NCBI GenBank assembly: GCA_038727705.1
Contig: JAVYVJ010000001.1
Span: 345,924-409,923 of the forward strand
Source: Zestosphaera sp.
GTDB lineage: Archaea > Thermoproteota > Thermoprotei_A > Sulfolobales > NBVN01
Length of the DNA: 64,000 bases
Direction: 5' to 3'
In this document: one piece after another, positions 42,393-50,981 of the stretch
Layout: every line of letters begins with the position of its first letter
How positions within the stretch are numbered: the first letter of the stretch is position 1
Position numbers and translations under genes: made by a program
Notes under the pieces: model-generated
Told to the model about the DNA's origin: nothing
Databases searched by the model: none
The model's input: only the letters and a program-made list of their open reading frames with translations

Positions 42393-42506
42393 ATGCCTGA
42401 ATGTTTGAGGTGTCTCGCTCAAGCACGTAGGCGTCCGTACGAAGCCTTATTAGGTGTCACAGCCTCTGAAGTTACAGGCCTTAATAGGACTGCTACGGGG
42501 TCGTGA
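42393..42506 (+). CDS. CxxC microprotein (37 aa), leader-like ORF
   Basis: ATG at 42393 follows GGTGAGG at 42379-42385. The frame reads MPECLRCLAQARRRPYEALL and ends TGLNRTATGS. A single CxxC (C4, C7) and an Arg-rich middle are visible. The stop is 6 nt before the AlaX ATG. It could be a real small metal-binding protein or a regulatory leader peptide for alaX and pckG. I recognise no family, and the short length makes coding status uncertain. Confidence 0.45.
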   Translation: MPECLRCLAQARRRPYEALLGVTASEVTGLNRTATGS

Positions 42507-42512
42507 TGCGTA

Positions 42513-43010
42513 ATGTCCTTGCAGGAGGGTGTTAACGTATACCCTGATGAGATGAGAACCCATACAGCTCTTCACGTTGTTAAGGGGGCTGTCGTCAGGG
42601 TTCTTGGCGAGGGTTCGATGTGGACTGCGTCAACATACGTGTCTGGAAAGCATGGAAGGTTGACTGTAACGTGTTCCTCGAAACCTGACGAGACTCAGAT
42701 GAGGAGGGTTGAAGAGTTGGCTAATGCGAAGGTTATGAGTGATCTACGCATAGAAACTGTGGTTATATCAAGGGAGGATGCTGAAAGAATGTATGGTCAC
42801 GTAATATATGACCTATTTCCAGTGCCGCCTGATGTGAAAGAACTGACCCTGGTCATACTCTATGACGTGGACGGAGGCGTCTGGAATATAAACGCCTGCA
42901 ATAAGGAACACCTCCCTTCAACTAGGTTCATCGGTGAGATCCGGCTCGAGAAACCCAGATACAGGGCGTCTAAGGGGTTACTCGAAATACCTTTTGACAT
43001 AAGTCCTTGA
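42513..43010 (+). CDS. alaX: AlaX-type alanyl-tRNA editing protein (short form)
   Basis: Trans-acting deacylase homologous to the AlaRS/ThrRS second additional domain, clearing Ser- or Gly-tRNA(Ala). Zinc ligands are HTALH (H17, H21) near the start and CNKEH (C129, H133), the family HxxxH/CxxxH set. At 165 aa it lacks the C-terminal Ala-type OB/C-Ala extension, as in AlaX-S. It begins 6 nt after the microprotein stop. The downstream PEPCK frame overlaps its stop. Confidence 0.88.
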   Translation: MSLQEGVNVYPDEMRTHTALHVVKGAVVRVLGEGSMWTASTYVSGKHGRLTVTCSSKPDETQMRRVEELANAKVMSDLRIETVVISREDAERMYGHVIYDLFPVPPDVKELTLVILYDVDGGVWNINACNKEHLPSTRFIGEIRLEKPRYRASKGLLEIPFDISP

Positions 43011-43060
43011 AACGCACTACTTTATTAATTTTTGAGTTATATACCTTAGCGGGGGACAAC

Positions 43061-44944
43061 TTGAGTAGGGAGGCGTTTACTTCTGAAGAATACGATTATA
43101 TGAGCTTTCTACGCTCCTCCATGAGGGGGGAGATGCTTGAGAGACTCTTAAGGATACCTGACCCTAAGCTTCACAGGTGGATAGCCGACATAGTTAGGGT
43201 GGCTAAGCCTTCGTCCGTGTACGTCAACGTGGGCGACGAAGGCGATCTGGAATACATCAGGCGTGCAGCCCTAGCCAACAGGGAGGAGCTGCCGACTAGG
43301 AATGCGAGACACACGGCACACTTCGACGGACCTAAGGATTTAGCACGTGACAGGGGCAACACAAGGATACTGTTGTCAAGTGGAGAGAAAATACCTCTAA
43401 TAAACACCTATGAAAGGAGGTCGGGCCTCAATGAAATCAAGGAGTTGTTCAGAGACGTAATGAAGGGGAAGGAGATGTTCGTGTCCTTCTTCTGCTTTGG
43501 CCCTAGGGACTCGCCCTTCACATTGCATGCGGTGCAAGTGACGGATTCAGCTTATGTAACCCACAGTGAGAATATTCTCTACAGGATATGTTATGACTAC
43601 TTCGTTAAATATGGTGAGAACCTGGATTACTTGAGGTTCCTTCACTCAGCCGGCGAGCGCGACGCGAACGGCTGGAGCAAGAACATCGACAAGAGGAGGA
43701 TCTACATAGACTTAGAGGATGACACGGTATACAGCGTGAATACTCAGTATGCAGGTAATACGGTAGGTCTGAAGAAACTTGCCCTAAGACTATGCGTTAA
43801 TAGAGGGTTGAGAGAGGGTTGGTTGTGTGAACACATGTTCATAACGGGCGTCAAAGGCCCCGGCGACAGGGTAACGTACTTCACGGGCGCTTTTCCAGCC
43901 GGGTGCGGGAAGACGTCCACAGCTCTAATGTCTGACACGGTGGTTGGGGATGACTTAGCCATAATTAAGGAGTTCGACGGTGTAGCAAGGGCAGTCAATC
44001 CGGAGGTCGGGATGTTCGGCATCGTTGACGGGATAAACCCGAGGGATGATCCGGAAATATACGAGATACTCACCTCACCCGATAGTGAGGTGATATTCTC
44101 GAATATCCTGTTGATGGATAATGGTGAGGTGTGGTGGTCAGGGAAGGTGGGTGAGCCTGGCAAGGGTATCAACTACGCTGGTGAGTGGTGGCCTGGCAAG
44201 GATAATCCACCGTCACATCCTAACTCTAGGTTCACTACATCCATAAGGTACCTTAAGACACTCGATCCCAGGATTGACGACCCGCTTGGAGTTCCTGTAG
44301 GTGGCATGATATTCGGCGGGAGGGACTCAGATACGTTGCCGCCCGTCGAAGAATCTTTTGACTGGGTTCATGGCATAGTCACTAAGGGTGCTGCCTTAGA
44401 ATCTGAGAGGACTACTGCAGTTCTAGGAAAGGCCGGTGAAAGAGAGTTCAACCCGTACGCGATCCTGGACTTCCTATCGATATCCGTCGGTAAATTCACG
44501 GAACTCCACTTAAGGTTTGCCGAGAAGCTTAAAGTAAAGCCTAGAGTGTATGGTGTTAACTACTTCCTGAAGGATGAGAACGGCAACTACCTTGCTGAGA
44601 AGGTGGATAAGAAGGTGTGGTTGAAGTGGATGGAGTTAAGGGTTCACAATGATGTAGAGGCTGTAGAGACGCCGACAGGTCTCATACCTCTCTACGAGGA
44701 TCTGAAGGTACTCTTTAGCAAGCACCTTAACAAAGACTATCCTGAGGCCTTATACGTGAAGCAATTCATGGTGAGGGTGCCGCAACAACTGTCGAAGGTT
44801 GAAAGGATCTGGGCTATATATGAGGGCATACCGGACGCGCCTAGGGAGTTATTCGATGTCCTTAGGGCTCAGAAAGAGAGGCTTAAGGAAGCTGGAAGTA
44901 AGTGGGGCGACTTCATATCGCCGTTCATCTTCATTAGGAGATAA
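43061..44944 (+). CDS. pckG: Phosphoenolpyruvate carboxykinase (GTP)
   Basis: GTP-dependent PEPCK converting oxaloacetate and GTP to PEP and CO2, here the gluconeogenic or anaplerotic step. GTP-type landmarks: SFFCFGPRDSPFTLHAVQVT, the P-loop GAFPAGCGKTSTALM with the hyper-reactive Cys, VVGDDLAI with metal ligands, NPEVGMFGIVDG, and NPHSRF-like HPNSRFTTS. The frame is open from 43007, but those 18 codons are AT-rich and promoter-like (TTTATTAATT, GTTATATACC). TTG at 43061 after GGGGGAC is the better start. Length is about 627 aa. Confidence 0.95.
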   Translation: MSREAFTSEEYDYMSFLRSSMRGEMLERLLRIPDPKLHRWIADIVRVAKPSSVYVNVGDEGDLEYIRRAALANREELPTRNARHTAHFDGPKDLARDRGNTRILLSSGEKIPLINTYERRSGLNEIKELFRDVMKGKEMFVSFFCFGPRDSPFTLHAVQVTDSAYVTHSENILYRICYDYFVKYGENLDYLRFLHSAGERDANGWSKNIDKRRIYIDLEDDTVYSVNTQYAGNTVGLKKLALRLCVNRGLREGWLCEHMFITGVKGPGDRVTYFTGAFPAGCGKTSTALMSDTVVGDDLAIIKEFDGVARAVNPEVGMFGIVDGINPRDDPEIYEILTSPDSEVIFSNILLMDNGEVWWSGKVGEPGKGINYAGEWWPGKDNPPSHPNSRFTTSIRYLKTLDPRIDDPLGVPVGGMIFGGRDSDTLPPVEESFDWVHGIVTKGAALESERTTAVLGKAGEREFNPYAILDFLSISVGKFTELHLRFAEKLKVKPRVYGVNYFLKDENGNYLAEKVDKKVWLKWMELRVHNDVEAVETPTGLIPLYEDLKVLFSKHLNKDYPEALYVKQFMVRVPQQLSKVERIWAIYEGIPDAPRELFDVLRAQKERLKEAGSKWGDFISPFIFIRR

Positions 44945-45043
44945 ACTTTCTAATTATCCCAGCCATAGGTGGTAGACTCGTAATAGTTAAAGAAGACCTA
45001 TGCTTATTATGTTGTAACGCTTCATTAACGTGGGATTTAGACG

Positions 45044-46405
45044 ATGAGCGCCCCTGACCCAGTTGAGAGAGTGTTCGGTGGGGGTTGTAGCGTTTCAGTG
45101 TTTGGGCTGGGTTATGTAGGTCTCGCTCTGACGGCTGCCTACCTCAGGAAAGGGTTAAAGGTTGTTGGAGTTGATAAAGATCCGAGCAGGATATCCGCCT
45201 TGACGTCCCTCTCCCTCAAATTCCTGGAAAGGGAGGTCGGGGAAGCCATTAACTCAGGGTTAAGCTCAGGGCTGTTAAGACTAACCACCAACGGACTTGA
45301 GTACTCCACGGAGACCTGCGTCAATGTGGTCACAGTCCCTGTTTACGTGGATTGGCTAACTAAGGAAGTGAACTACGACGCAATACTTCAGGTGGCTGAC
45401 ACTGTGGGGAAGGGCTTGAAGACTGGGGATATGGTGATCTTGGAATCAAGTGTGCCGCCGGGCACAACTGAGGGGATGTTTAAATCAAGGCTGGAGGAGG
45501 CTAGCGGGTTGACTGCCGGCAGAGATTTCTACCTGGCTTACAGTCCTGAACGTATATATGTTGGGCACGCACTCAGAGATATAGAGGCTAACTACCCTAA
45601 GATCGTGGCAGGCGTCGATGCCTCCTCTACTGAATGCGTCGCTAGGTTCTATTCTAAGATAGCGTTGAAGGGGGTTATCAGGATGAGTTCAATCAGGGCC
45701 GCAGAGTTCTCGAAGTTAGTGGAGGGTGTTTATAGGGATGTTAACATAGCATTAGCTAACGAGTTAGCCATCCTCTCAGAACTTCTCAGTGTGGATTACT
45801 ATGAGGTCAGAAACGCCGCTAACTCTCAACCATACTGCCACCTCCACCTGCCGGGGCCGGGGGTTGGCGGCCCTTGCATCCCCATATATCCCTACCTCCT
45901 TGTCGGGAGGGCTCTGAGTAAGGGATTTGTACCCAGGCTAATCAAACTTGCTCGAGAGATCAACGAGTCAATGCCTTACGAGGTAGTCAGGAGGGTAGAG
46001 CTATTCTTAAGGGATTATGGCCTTGCATTAGATCGGGTCAGCGTAGCGGTTCTTGGCGTGGCTTTCAGGGGTGACACAGACGATGCTAGACTTTCCCCTG
46101 CACGTGAGGTCATAGCCCTACTCAAGGCCAGGGGATGTAAGAATATCATAGCTCAAGACCCCCTAGTTTCAAAGGATGAGGTGCTTGAATCACTTCAGGT
46201 CCCCCTAACGAGAGATCTACGTGTAGCCTTAGAAGGGCGGGAATTAGTCGTCGTCCTAACCAGACACTCGGAATATGATAAACTAACAACGGAAGACATA
46301 GTTAGGTTAAGCGGTAATCCCAACATTCTAATCTTCGACTCCGTCAATATCATACACGATAACAGCAGATACAGGAGAATACGTAAATTAGGTGGTTCAG
46401 GGTGA
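45044..46405 (+). CDS. UDP-sugar dehydrogenase (UDP-ManNAc/UDP-GlcNAc 6-dehydrogenase type)
   Basis: NAD-dependent nucleotide-sugar dehydrogenase, 453 aa, producing a uronic acid for surface glycans. The N-terminal Rossmann motif is VFGLGYVGLALTAAYL (about 19-34). The middle has ESSVPPGTTEGMF and YSPERIYVG, typical of the WecC/WbpA branch. The catalytic Cys is in PGVGGPCIPIYPYLL (about 270-280). The C-terminal UDP-binding domain is VAVLGVAFRGDTDDARLSP. Adjacent amidotransferase and acetyltransferase genes suggest an N-acetylated sugar acid. Exact substrate not shown. Confidence 0.9.
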   Translation: MSAPDPVERVFGGGCSVSVFGLGYVGLALTAAYLRKGLKVVGVDKDPSRISALTSLSLKFLEREVGEAINSGLSSGLLRLTTNGLEYSTETCVNVVTVPVYVDWLTKEVNYDAILQVADTVGKGLKTGDMVILESSVPPGTTEGMFKSRLEEASGLTAGRDFYLAYSPERIYVGHALRDIEANYPKIVAGVDASSTECVARFYSKIALKGVIRMSSIRAAEFSKLVEGVYRDVNIALANELAILSELLSVDYYEVRNAANSQPYCHLHLPGPGVGGPCIPIYPYLLVGRALSKGFVPRLIKLAREINESMPYEVVRRVELFLRDYGLALDRVSVAVLGVAFRGDTDDARLSPAREVIALLKARGCKNIIAQDPLVSKDEVLESLQVPLTRDLRVALEGRELVVVLTRHSEYDKLTTEDIVRLSGNPNILIFDSVNIIHDNSRYRRIRKLGGSG

Positions 46406-46777
46406 TTGTGCGGAGAAGCCCATTCAAATTAACATATGATATGTGTCCCTACACCTGAACGAGGAGGTAGGCTAAGCTACCTGCCCTCCAGTAACGACGG
46501 CATTCAAACACCGACTAAATCGTTTTGAAACGTCCGTCATCAAGACACATAGTGGAACCTACGCCGAAATAATCTGGAGCTCCTGACCTAAGCTCACACA
46601 CCCACCCAGTCCAGACACACGGCTAAAGCAGATCTAACACAACAACGTGAACTTCATTATCGGTATCCTCAGAGCAGCTACCCCGACACCAGCGTTCAGA
46701 GTGTTAGCAGGCAGGTCCCGTGAAGACATTCTGGTAATAAAATATTTCACATCTAGAGGATTATTGGGTGAAGTACT
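46406..46777. other. 372-bp region without a recognisable gene
   Basis: No ORF of coding quality on either strand. It holds a short hairpin AGGTAG-GCTAAG-CTACCT at 46466-46483 and, overlapping it, CTGAACGAGGAGGTAGGC (46455-46472), repeated in inverse orientation at 48379-48396. A TATA-like AATAAAATATTT lies near 46736-46747, upstream of the amidotransferase. Confidence 0.6.
46455..46472 (+). repeat. 18-nt inverted repeat, left copy
   Basis: CTGAACGAGGAGGTAGGC, identical to the reverse complement of 48379-48396. The two copies bracket the amidotransferase and acetyltransferase genes. Confidence 0.75.
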
Positions 46778-47638
46778 GTGTGCAGGGTTCTGGTCGGTGT
46801 GATGGATAAGGATTTCATGAAAGCTAACCTGAAGGAGTTGATGGGCGAGTTCGTCGAGTCCTCACGTAAGGATCCTCACCTCGCTGAAGTGACCAGAGGT
46901 CGCAGGGAAGCCCATGATGATGGGTGGGGACTAGCTGTAGCAGGATTTAAAAATGAATTACTCTCAATATTTCATGAGAAGACGGCGCACCCCATATTCA
47001 GTCCACAGTCAATAGAACTCCTAGAAGTTTTCAGCAGTAAATTAAGCAGATACGATAAAGTACTGCTGGAACTGCATTCACGTGCTACGGGGACGGAGCC
47101 CCTGGGAACCACTAACGCACATCCCTTCGAAGTGGACTACGGGCTAGGTAAGATCTGGTTCATACATAATGGTGGCGTGGACAAGGTTAGGATCTCTAAA
47201 GAAGTTGGAATAAACCCCTACCTTCATGTGGACTCCTACGTGGTCGCCAAATACCTAGCAAGAAGGCTAAGTGATTGTGCTAAAGTATGCGCAGACTTAG
47301 ATCAATGCGTCGCCAGCGCCTACAGTAAGCTGTACTATGAGCATCTACGCACCGGTGACGCTCTGATAACAGGACTCCTGACACTTTGCGAGGACAGCGA
47401 CGTCAGGATATACTTCTCGTCGTTGGTGAGGGGTTACGAAGCCCTCAGCGAGGAGGTGAGGAGGTACTATCTAGTCTATAGAGTCTGGGGTCAAGGCTTT
47501 AACGTGCTGTCATCCTCAACGCTAGTTGATTACTACTTGAGGCTAACAGGCCATAGAACGGAAACAGCGCAACAGCGGGTGGGTAGGGTGGAGTTAGACA
47601 GGGTCGAGGTTCTGTGGGAGGAGGGTGTTTCACAATGA
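46778..47638 (+). CDS. Class II glutamine amidotransferase-like protein
   Basis: A 286-aa Ntn-hydrolase-fold protein beginning MCRVLVGV. After Met removal, Cys1 would be the nucleophile. DDGWGLAVAG, LELHSRATGTEPLG and NAHPFEVDYG, then WFIHNGGV match the EgtC/YafJ-like class II amidotransferases (R, N and H ligands for glutamine or gamma-glutamyl substrates). No synthetase domain is attached, so the acceptor is unknown. GTG start after GGGTGA. Co-transcribed with the acetyltransferase (4-nt overlap), suggesting a role in amino-sugar or surface glycan modification. Confidence 0.82.
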   Translation: MCRVLVGVMDKDFMKANLKELMGEFVESSRKDPHLAEVTRGRREAHDDGWGLAVAGFKNELLSIFHEKTAHPIFSPQSIELLEVFSSKLSRYDKVLLELHSRATGTEPLGTTNAHPFEVDYGLGKIWFIHNGGVDKVRISKEVGINPYLHVDSYVVAKYLARRLSDCAKVCADLDQCVASAYSKLYYEHLRTGDALITGLLTLCEDSDVRIYFSSLVRGYEALSEEVRRYYLVYRVWGQGFNVLSSSTLVDYYLRLTGHRTETAQQRVGRVELDRVEVLWEEGVSQ

Positions 47639-48234
47639 GCGATTCTAGGAAGTATTATGCCCACCCGACCGCAGTCGTTGAAGAAGGCGTTGAAATCGGC
47701 GAAAACACCAGAATATGGCATTTTGCACACATTAGGAAGGGGGCTAAGATAGGTAGAAACTGCAACATAGGTAAGGACGTCTACATAGACGTTGACGTCA
47801 GGATCGGCAACAACGTTAAGATACAGAACTTCGTTTCCGTATATCGAGGTGTGGTGCTGGAGGACGACGTTTTCGTAGGGCCGCACGCCACCTTCACCAA
47901 CGACCTATACCCAAGGTCCTATAACGTTGAGTGGGAGGTGGTGCCAACCCTAGTTAAAAAGGGTGCGTCCATAGGGGCTAACGCGACGATCGTCTGCGGC
48001 GTAACTATAGGTGAGTACGCAATGGTGGGTGCCGGAGCGGTGGTGACTAAGGACGTAGTCCCCCATGGACTGGTGGTTGGTAATCCAGCCAGACTGGTGG
48101 GTTTCGTGTGCTACTGCGGCAAACCGCTTAAAGAGGATGAGAGATACAGGGCTGAAGGGGACCTGATAATATATAAGTGCAGCAGATGCGGAAAGGAAGT
48201 AAAGATACGCAAAATCACTACGGAAATGTTGTAG
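47635..48234 (+). CDS. Hexapeptide-repeat N-acetyltransferase (WbpD/WlbB-like) with zinc ribbon
   Basis: Left-handed beta-helix acyltransferase of 199 aa. Hexapeptide turns such as IGENTRIWHFAHIRKGAKIG, IGRNCNIGKDVYID and IGANATIVCGVTIGEYAMVG define the coil. FTNDLYPRS and GAVVTKDVVPHGLVVGNPAR are typical of UDP-3-amino-uronate N-acetyltransferases. The C-terminus adds a zinc-ribbon with CYC and CSRC pairs. ATG at 47635 follows GGAGGAGGGTG and overlaps the amidotransferase stop. With the upstream UDP-sugar dehydrogenase it suggests a diacetamido-uronic acid pathway, partly encoded elsewhere. Confidence 0.88.
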   Translation: MSDSRKYYAHPTAVVEEGVEIGENTRIWHFAHIRKGAKIGRNCNIGKDVYIDVDVRIGNNVKIQNFVSVYRGVVLEDDVFVGPHATFTNDLYPRSYNVEWEVVPTLVKKGASIGANATIVCGVTIGEYAMVGAGAVVTKDVVPHGLVVGNPARLVGFVCYCGKPLKEDERYRAEGDLIIYKCSRCGKEVKIRKITTEML

Positions 48235-48378
48235 GAGTAGGAGACCTACAGCCTCACAACACTTCCAAACGCTAGGAAGGAAGCTGGTCCCTCTCCACCT
48301 TGTAGAATGAGGGATTTCCTTCGATGGATCCATGCTTCACTGCTGGTGAGCACTGCATGCACCTACTCCGCTCCGCCC

Positions 48379-48396
48379 GCCTACCTCCTCGTTCAG
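48379..48396 (-). repeat. 18-nt inverted repeat, right copy
   Basis: Plus-strand GCCTACCTCCTCGTTCAG, the exact reverse complement of 46455-46472, about 1.9 kb away. Confidence 0.75.
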
Positions 48397-48639
48397 CCAG
48401 TCAGTCCGTTAGTCTCTTAACAGGGTTTGCTGACCCGTCACGAATGATGCTAACGCGTGATCAAGTGCATCGCTAAACACGTCGTGAATTACCGATGAGA
48501 CGTAAGACAAGTGAGGGAGACCTTAGGACGTAGTGCGGTAGGGGTTCCTAAAGCGTGGGTTAATTAAGTGAGTTTTGCTGTTATCCATCGCTACCCTTGC
48601 AGGCACGTTAAATGGCTGTGACTGTTGAAAGAGACTAAA

Positions 48640-48649
48640 ACTTATATAC
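48640..48649 (+). promoter_or_regulatory. TATA box of the uS13 operon
   Basis: ACTTATATAC at about 48640-48649, preceded by the A-rich GACTAAAA (possible BRE), lies about 30 bp before GTG at 48678 and about 41 bp before ATG at 48690. It is the likely promoter for the uS13-uS4-uS11-RpoD unit. Confidence 0.6.
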
Positions 48650-48677
48650 TGCCTATGACCTTTAATCTAGGTGTGCG

Positions 48678-49169
48678 GTGAATAATGGAATGAGCGAGGC
48701 TAGGTTCAGACACATAGTGAGGATTGCCGGCGTTGATATCGGAGGGGATCAGCTCGTCCCCTACGGGCTTGCACGGATAAAGGGTATCGGATATCACACG
48801 GGTTTGACTATAGCGCGTATTCTAGGGCTCGACCCTCATACACGCATAGGTTATTTAAGTGATTCCGACGTTCACAGGATTGAGGACGTCATAAACAACC
48901 CTATGAAGTACGGTATCCCCAGCTGGTACTTGAACAGGAGAAAGGATATCACAACTGGAGAGCATAGACACCTAATAACAGCTGACTTAATGTTTGAAGC
49001 CAGAGGGGATATAGAGAGGGAGATCAAGACGAGGAGCTGGAGGGGTGTGAGACATCAGCTAGGCCTTAAGGTCAGGGGGCAGAAGACGCACACTACAGGC
49101 AGGATAGGGCCTGTTGTAGGCGTGACTAAAGGTAAAGTCGCTCAGCAACAGAAGAAGGAGGGTGAGTAG
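48678..49169 (+). CDS. rps13: Small ribosomal subunit protein uS13
   Basis: uS13 of the 30S head, 163 aa. RIAGVDIGGDQLVPYGLARI, KGIGYHTGLTIARILGLDPH and the C-terminal RSWRGVRHQLGLKVRGQKTH match. The last residues are Lys/Gln-rich. The open frame starts at GTG 48678. ATG at 48690 (MSEARFRH) after GGTGA is equally likely. First gene of the alpha-type operon. Confidence 0.96.
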   Translation: MNNGMSEARFRHIVRIAGVDIGGDQLVPYGLARIKGIGYHTGLTIARILGLDPHTRIGYLSDSDVHRIEDVINNPMKYGIPSWYLNRRKDITTGEHRHLITADLMFEARGDIEREIKTRSWRGVRHQLGLKVRGQKTHTTGRIGPVVGVTKGKVAQQQKKEGE

Positions 49170-49181
49170 GGGGGAATCGCT

Positions 49182-49730
49182 TTGGGTGACCCTAGGAAAT
49201 CGAGGAGGAAATGGGAAAGACCCGGACATCCCTGGATTAAGGATAGATTGGCTGAAGAGATGGAATTACTTGGTAGGTATGGTTTAAGGAATAAGCGTGA
49301 GTTATGGATTGCTCAAACCATATTGAGGAATATAAGAAACAGGGCTAAGTACCTCCTTTCACTTCCGCCGGATGAGAGGATGGTCAGGGAGAGGGAGCTG
49401 GCCAAGAGACTCTACCGGTCCGGTTTCTTAATGAATGAGAACGGCACTGTTGATGACATTCTTGGCTTAACCGTGGAGGACGTCCTCCAGAGAAGATTGC
49501 AGACGCTGGTTTATAGGAAGGGTCTAGCTGTGAGTATTCATGAAGCCCGGCAGCTGATAACCCATGGACACATAGCCATTGGTGGCAGGAGAGTGACCTC
49601 GCCGGGCTACCTGGTTAACAGGGATGAAGAGCAGATAATAGATTTTATGCAGGGTTCCCCCGTTGCAAGCAGGGTGAGGATCCAGGAGGCTAGCGGGGAA
49701 GGCGTTGAGGAGCTCACAGACAGCGGGTAG
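49182..49730 (+). CDS. rps4: Small ribosomal subunit protein uS4
   Basis: Archaeal uS4, 182 aa. N-terminal [20 protein letters not shown], helical [20 protein letters not shown], and the S4 RNA-binding domain [20 protein letters not shown] followed by [14 protein letters not shown]. The C-terminal tail is acidic. TTG start at 49182. Confidence 0.96.
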   Translation: MGDPRKSRRKWERPGHPWIKDRLAEEMELLGRYGLRNKRELWIAQTILRNIRNRAKYLLSLPPDERMVRERELAKRLYRSGFLMNENGTVDDILGLTVEDVLQRRLQTLVYRKGLAVSIHEARQLITHGHIAIGGRRVTSPGYLVNRDEEQIIDFMQGSPVASRVRIQEASGEGVEELTDSG

Positions 49731-49740
49731 GTGGTGATGG

Positions 49741-50142
49741 ATGGCTTTCACATCAAGAGAACTTAAATGGGGTATCGCGCACATATACAGTTCTTTCAAC
49801 AACACTATAGTTCATATAACGGACTTAAGCGGGGCTGAGACCGTAGCAACCATGTCGGGCGGTATGGTGGTCAGGGCTGATAGGGAGAAGCCCTCACCCT
49901 ACGTCGCGATGCTGATAGCTTACAGATCGGCTCAGAAAGCGATGGATAAAGGTATAAACGCTATACACATAAAGGTCAGGGGTCCCGGCGGACACGGACC
50001 TAAGATACCAGGCCCTGGAGCTCAAGCAGCTATAAGGGCTTTGGCTAGGACGGGGTTCATAATAGGGCGTATTGAAGACATAACCCCTATTCCGCATGAC
50101 ACCACGCGCAGACCTGGCGGCAGAAGGGGTAGGAGGGTGTAA
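49741..50142 (+). CDS. rps11: Small ribosomal subunit protein uS11
   Basis: uS11 of the 30S platform, 133 aa. Characteristic: [40 protein letters not shown] and the basic end [20 protein letters not shown]. The start is around 49741. The RpoD gene begins 2 nt after its stop. Confidence 0.97.
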   Translation: MAFTSRELKWGIAHIYSSFNNTIVHITDLSGAETVATMSGGMVVRADREKPSPYVAMLIAYRSAQKAMDKGINAIHIKVRGPGGHGPKIPGPGAQAAIRALARTGFIIGRIEDITPIPHDTTRRPGGRRGRRV

Positions 50143-50143
50143 A

Positions 50144-50980
50144 GTGCCGTACTTAGTCAGAGTCGTTGAGAGAAGCGGGAATTTTATAAAGCTACTCTTT
50201 AAGGACGTCCCGCTCTCGCTTCTGAACGCGGTTAGGAGAGCGGCTATGGAGTACGTTCCGACGATGGCTGTGGATTTCGTGGTTTTCGACAACAATACGT
50301 CAGTTCTGCATGATGAGATAGTAGCACATAGGTTGGGATTAATACCTCTTGACTCGAATGAAGCGTTACGAAGATATAAGAGCCCTGAGGAATGTGCTGA
50401 CGTAAGTCCTGAGGAGTCTGCAGAGTGTTATGCCGTCTTGTCGCTGCGAGACTCTGCCAGGGAGGGTGAGGTGAAGACCATCTACTCTAATAATCTAAAC
50501 CCTGTTACGGATCCTGATGTGAAGCCTGTTTACGGTAATATCCCCTTGGTGGTGCTGGGGCCTAAGCAGGAGATATCTCTGGAGGCTTACGCCAGACTAG
50601 GGAGGGGGGTCGAACACATAAAATGGTCTCCGGTCACCACATCTACGGTAACGCACTCCGCAAGGTTGTGTGTTAGGCAAGAGCTGTGTAACCTGTGCGG
50701 TAGGTGTGTGGAGGTTTGTCCTAGAGGGGCGCTGACCCTCAGTGAGGGTAGGGTGGTGACTCATGAAGAGAACTGCATTCTTTGCAGGCAATGCCTTAGG
50801 GTATGTCCAACTGAGGCGATAGATCTGAGTTCTAAGGAGGACGAATTCTACCTTGTCATAGAATCCTCTGGAGCTCTGAGGCCTGAGGTTATAATAGCTG
50901 AAGCCTTCAAGGTAATTATATCAAAACTGGACGCTTTTTTAAGTGCGTTAGACTCTATTAAGGTTCAGGGTGGTGAGTGA
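50144..50980 (+). CDS. rpoD: DNA-directed RNA polymerase subunit D with two ferredoxin-type Cys motifs
   Basis: Alpha-like assembly subunit (with subunit L) of archaeal RNA polymerase, 278 aa from GTG at 50144. The alpha-NTD dimerisation part is NFIKLLFKDVPLSLLNAVRR and HDEIVAHRLGLIPL. An inserted domain carries two complete motifs, CNLCGRCVEVCP and CILCRQCLRVCP, each CxxCxxCxxxCP, so it can bind one or two 4Fe-4S clusters. FYLVIESSGALRPEVIIAEA ends the dimerisation domain. The longer frame from 50096 overlaps uS11 and is not homologous, so GTG 50144 is chosen. Confidence 0.96.
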   Translation: MPYLVRVVERSGNFIKLLFKDVPLSLLNAVRRAAMEYVPTMAVDFVVFDNNTSVLHDEIVAHRLGLIPLDSNEALRRYKSPEECADVSPEESAECYAVLSLRDSAREGEVKTIYSNNLNPVTDPDVKPVYGNIPLVVLGPKQEISLEAYARLGRGVEHIKWSPVTTSTVTHSARLCVRQELCNLCGRCVEVCPRGALTLSEGRVVTHEENCILCRQCLRVCPTEAIDLSSKEDEFYLVIESSGALRPEVIIAEAFKVIISKLDAFLSALDSIKVQGGE

Positions 50981-50981
50981 G

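Larger units (their letters stand above)
48235..48677. other. 443-bp region without a recognisable gene
   Basis: No credible ORF on either strand. It contains the right copy of the 18-nt inverted repeat (48379-48396) and, at its end, the uS13 promoter. The stretch 48425-48500 has several TGATG-like words (AATGATGC, CGATGAG) that recall C/D-box RNA boxes, but no complete C/D' /C'/D arrangement could be drawn. Confidence 0.55.

Noticed and set aside
43007-43060. N-terminal 18 residues of the open PEPCK frame
   Set aside because: The DNA is AT-rich and promoter-like, and TTG 43061 has a proper ribosome-binding site and a family-like N-terminus.
48425-48500. C/D-box guide RNA in the gap before uS13
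   Set aside because: Individual box-like words occur, but a consistent C-D'-C'-D order and terminal stem could not be found.
50096-50143. Longer N-terminus for RNA polymerase subunit D
   Set aside because: These 16 codons overlap the uS11 tail in another frame and are unlike subunit D; GTG 50144 gives the conserved start.
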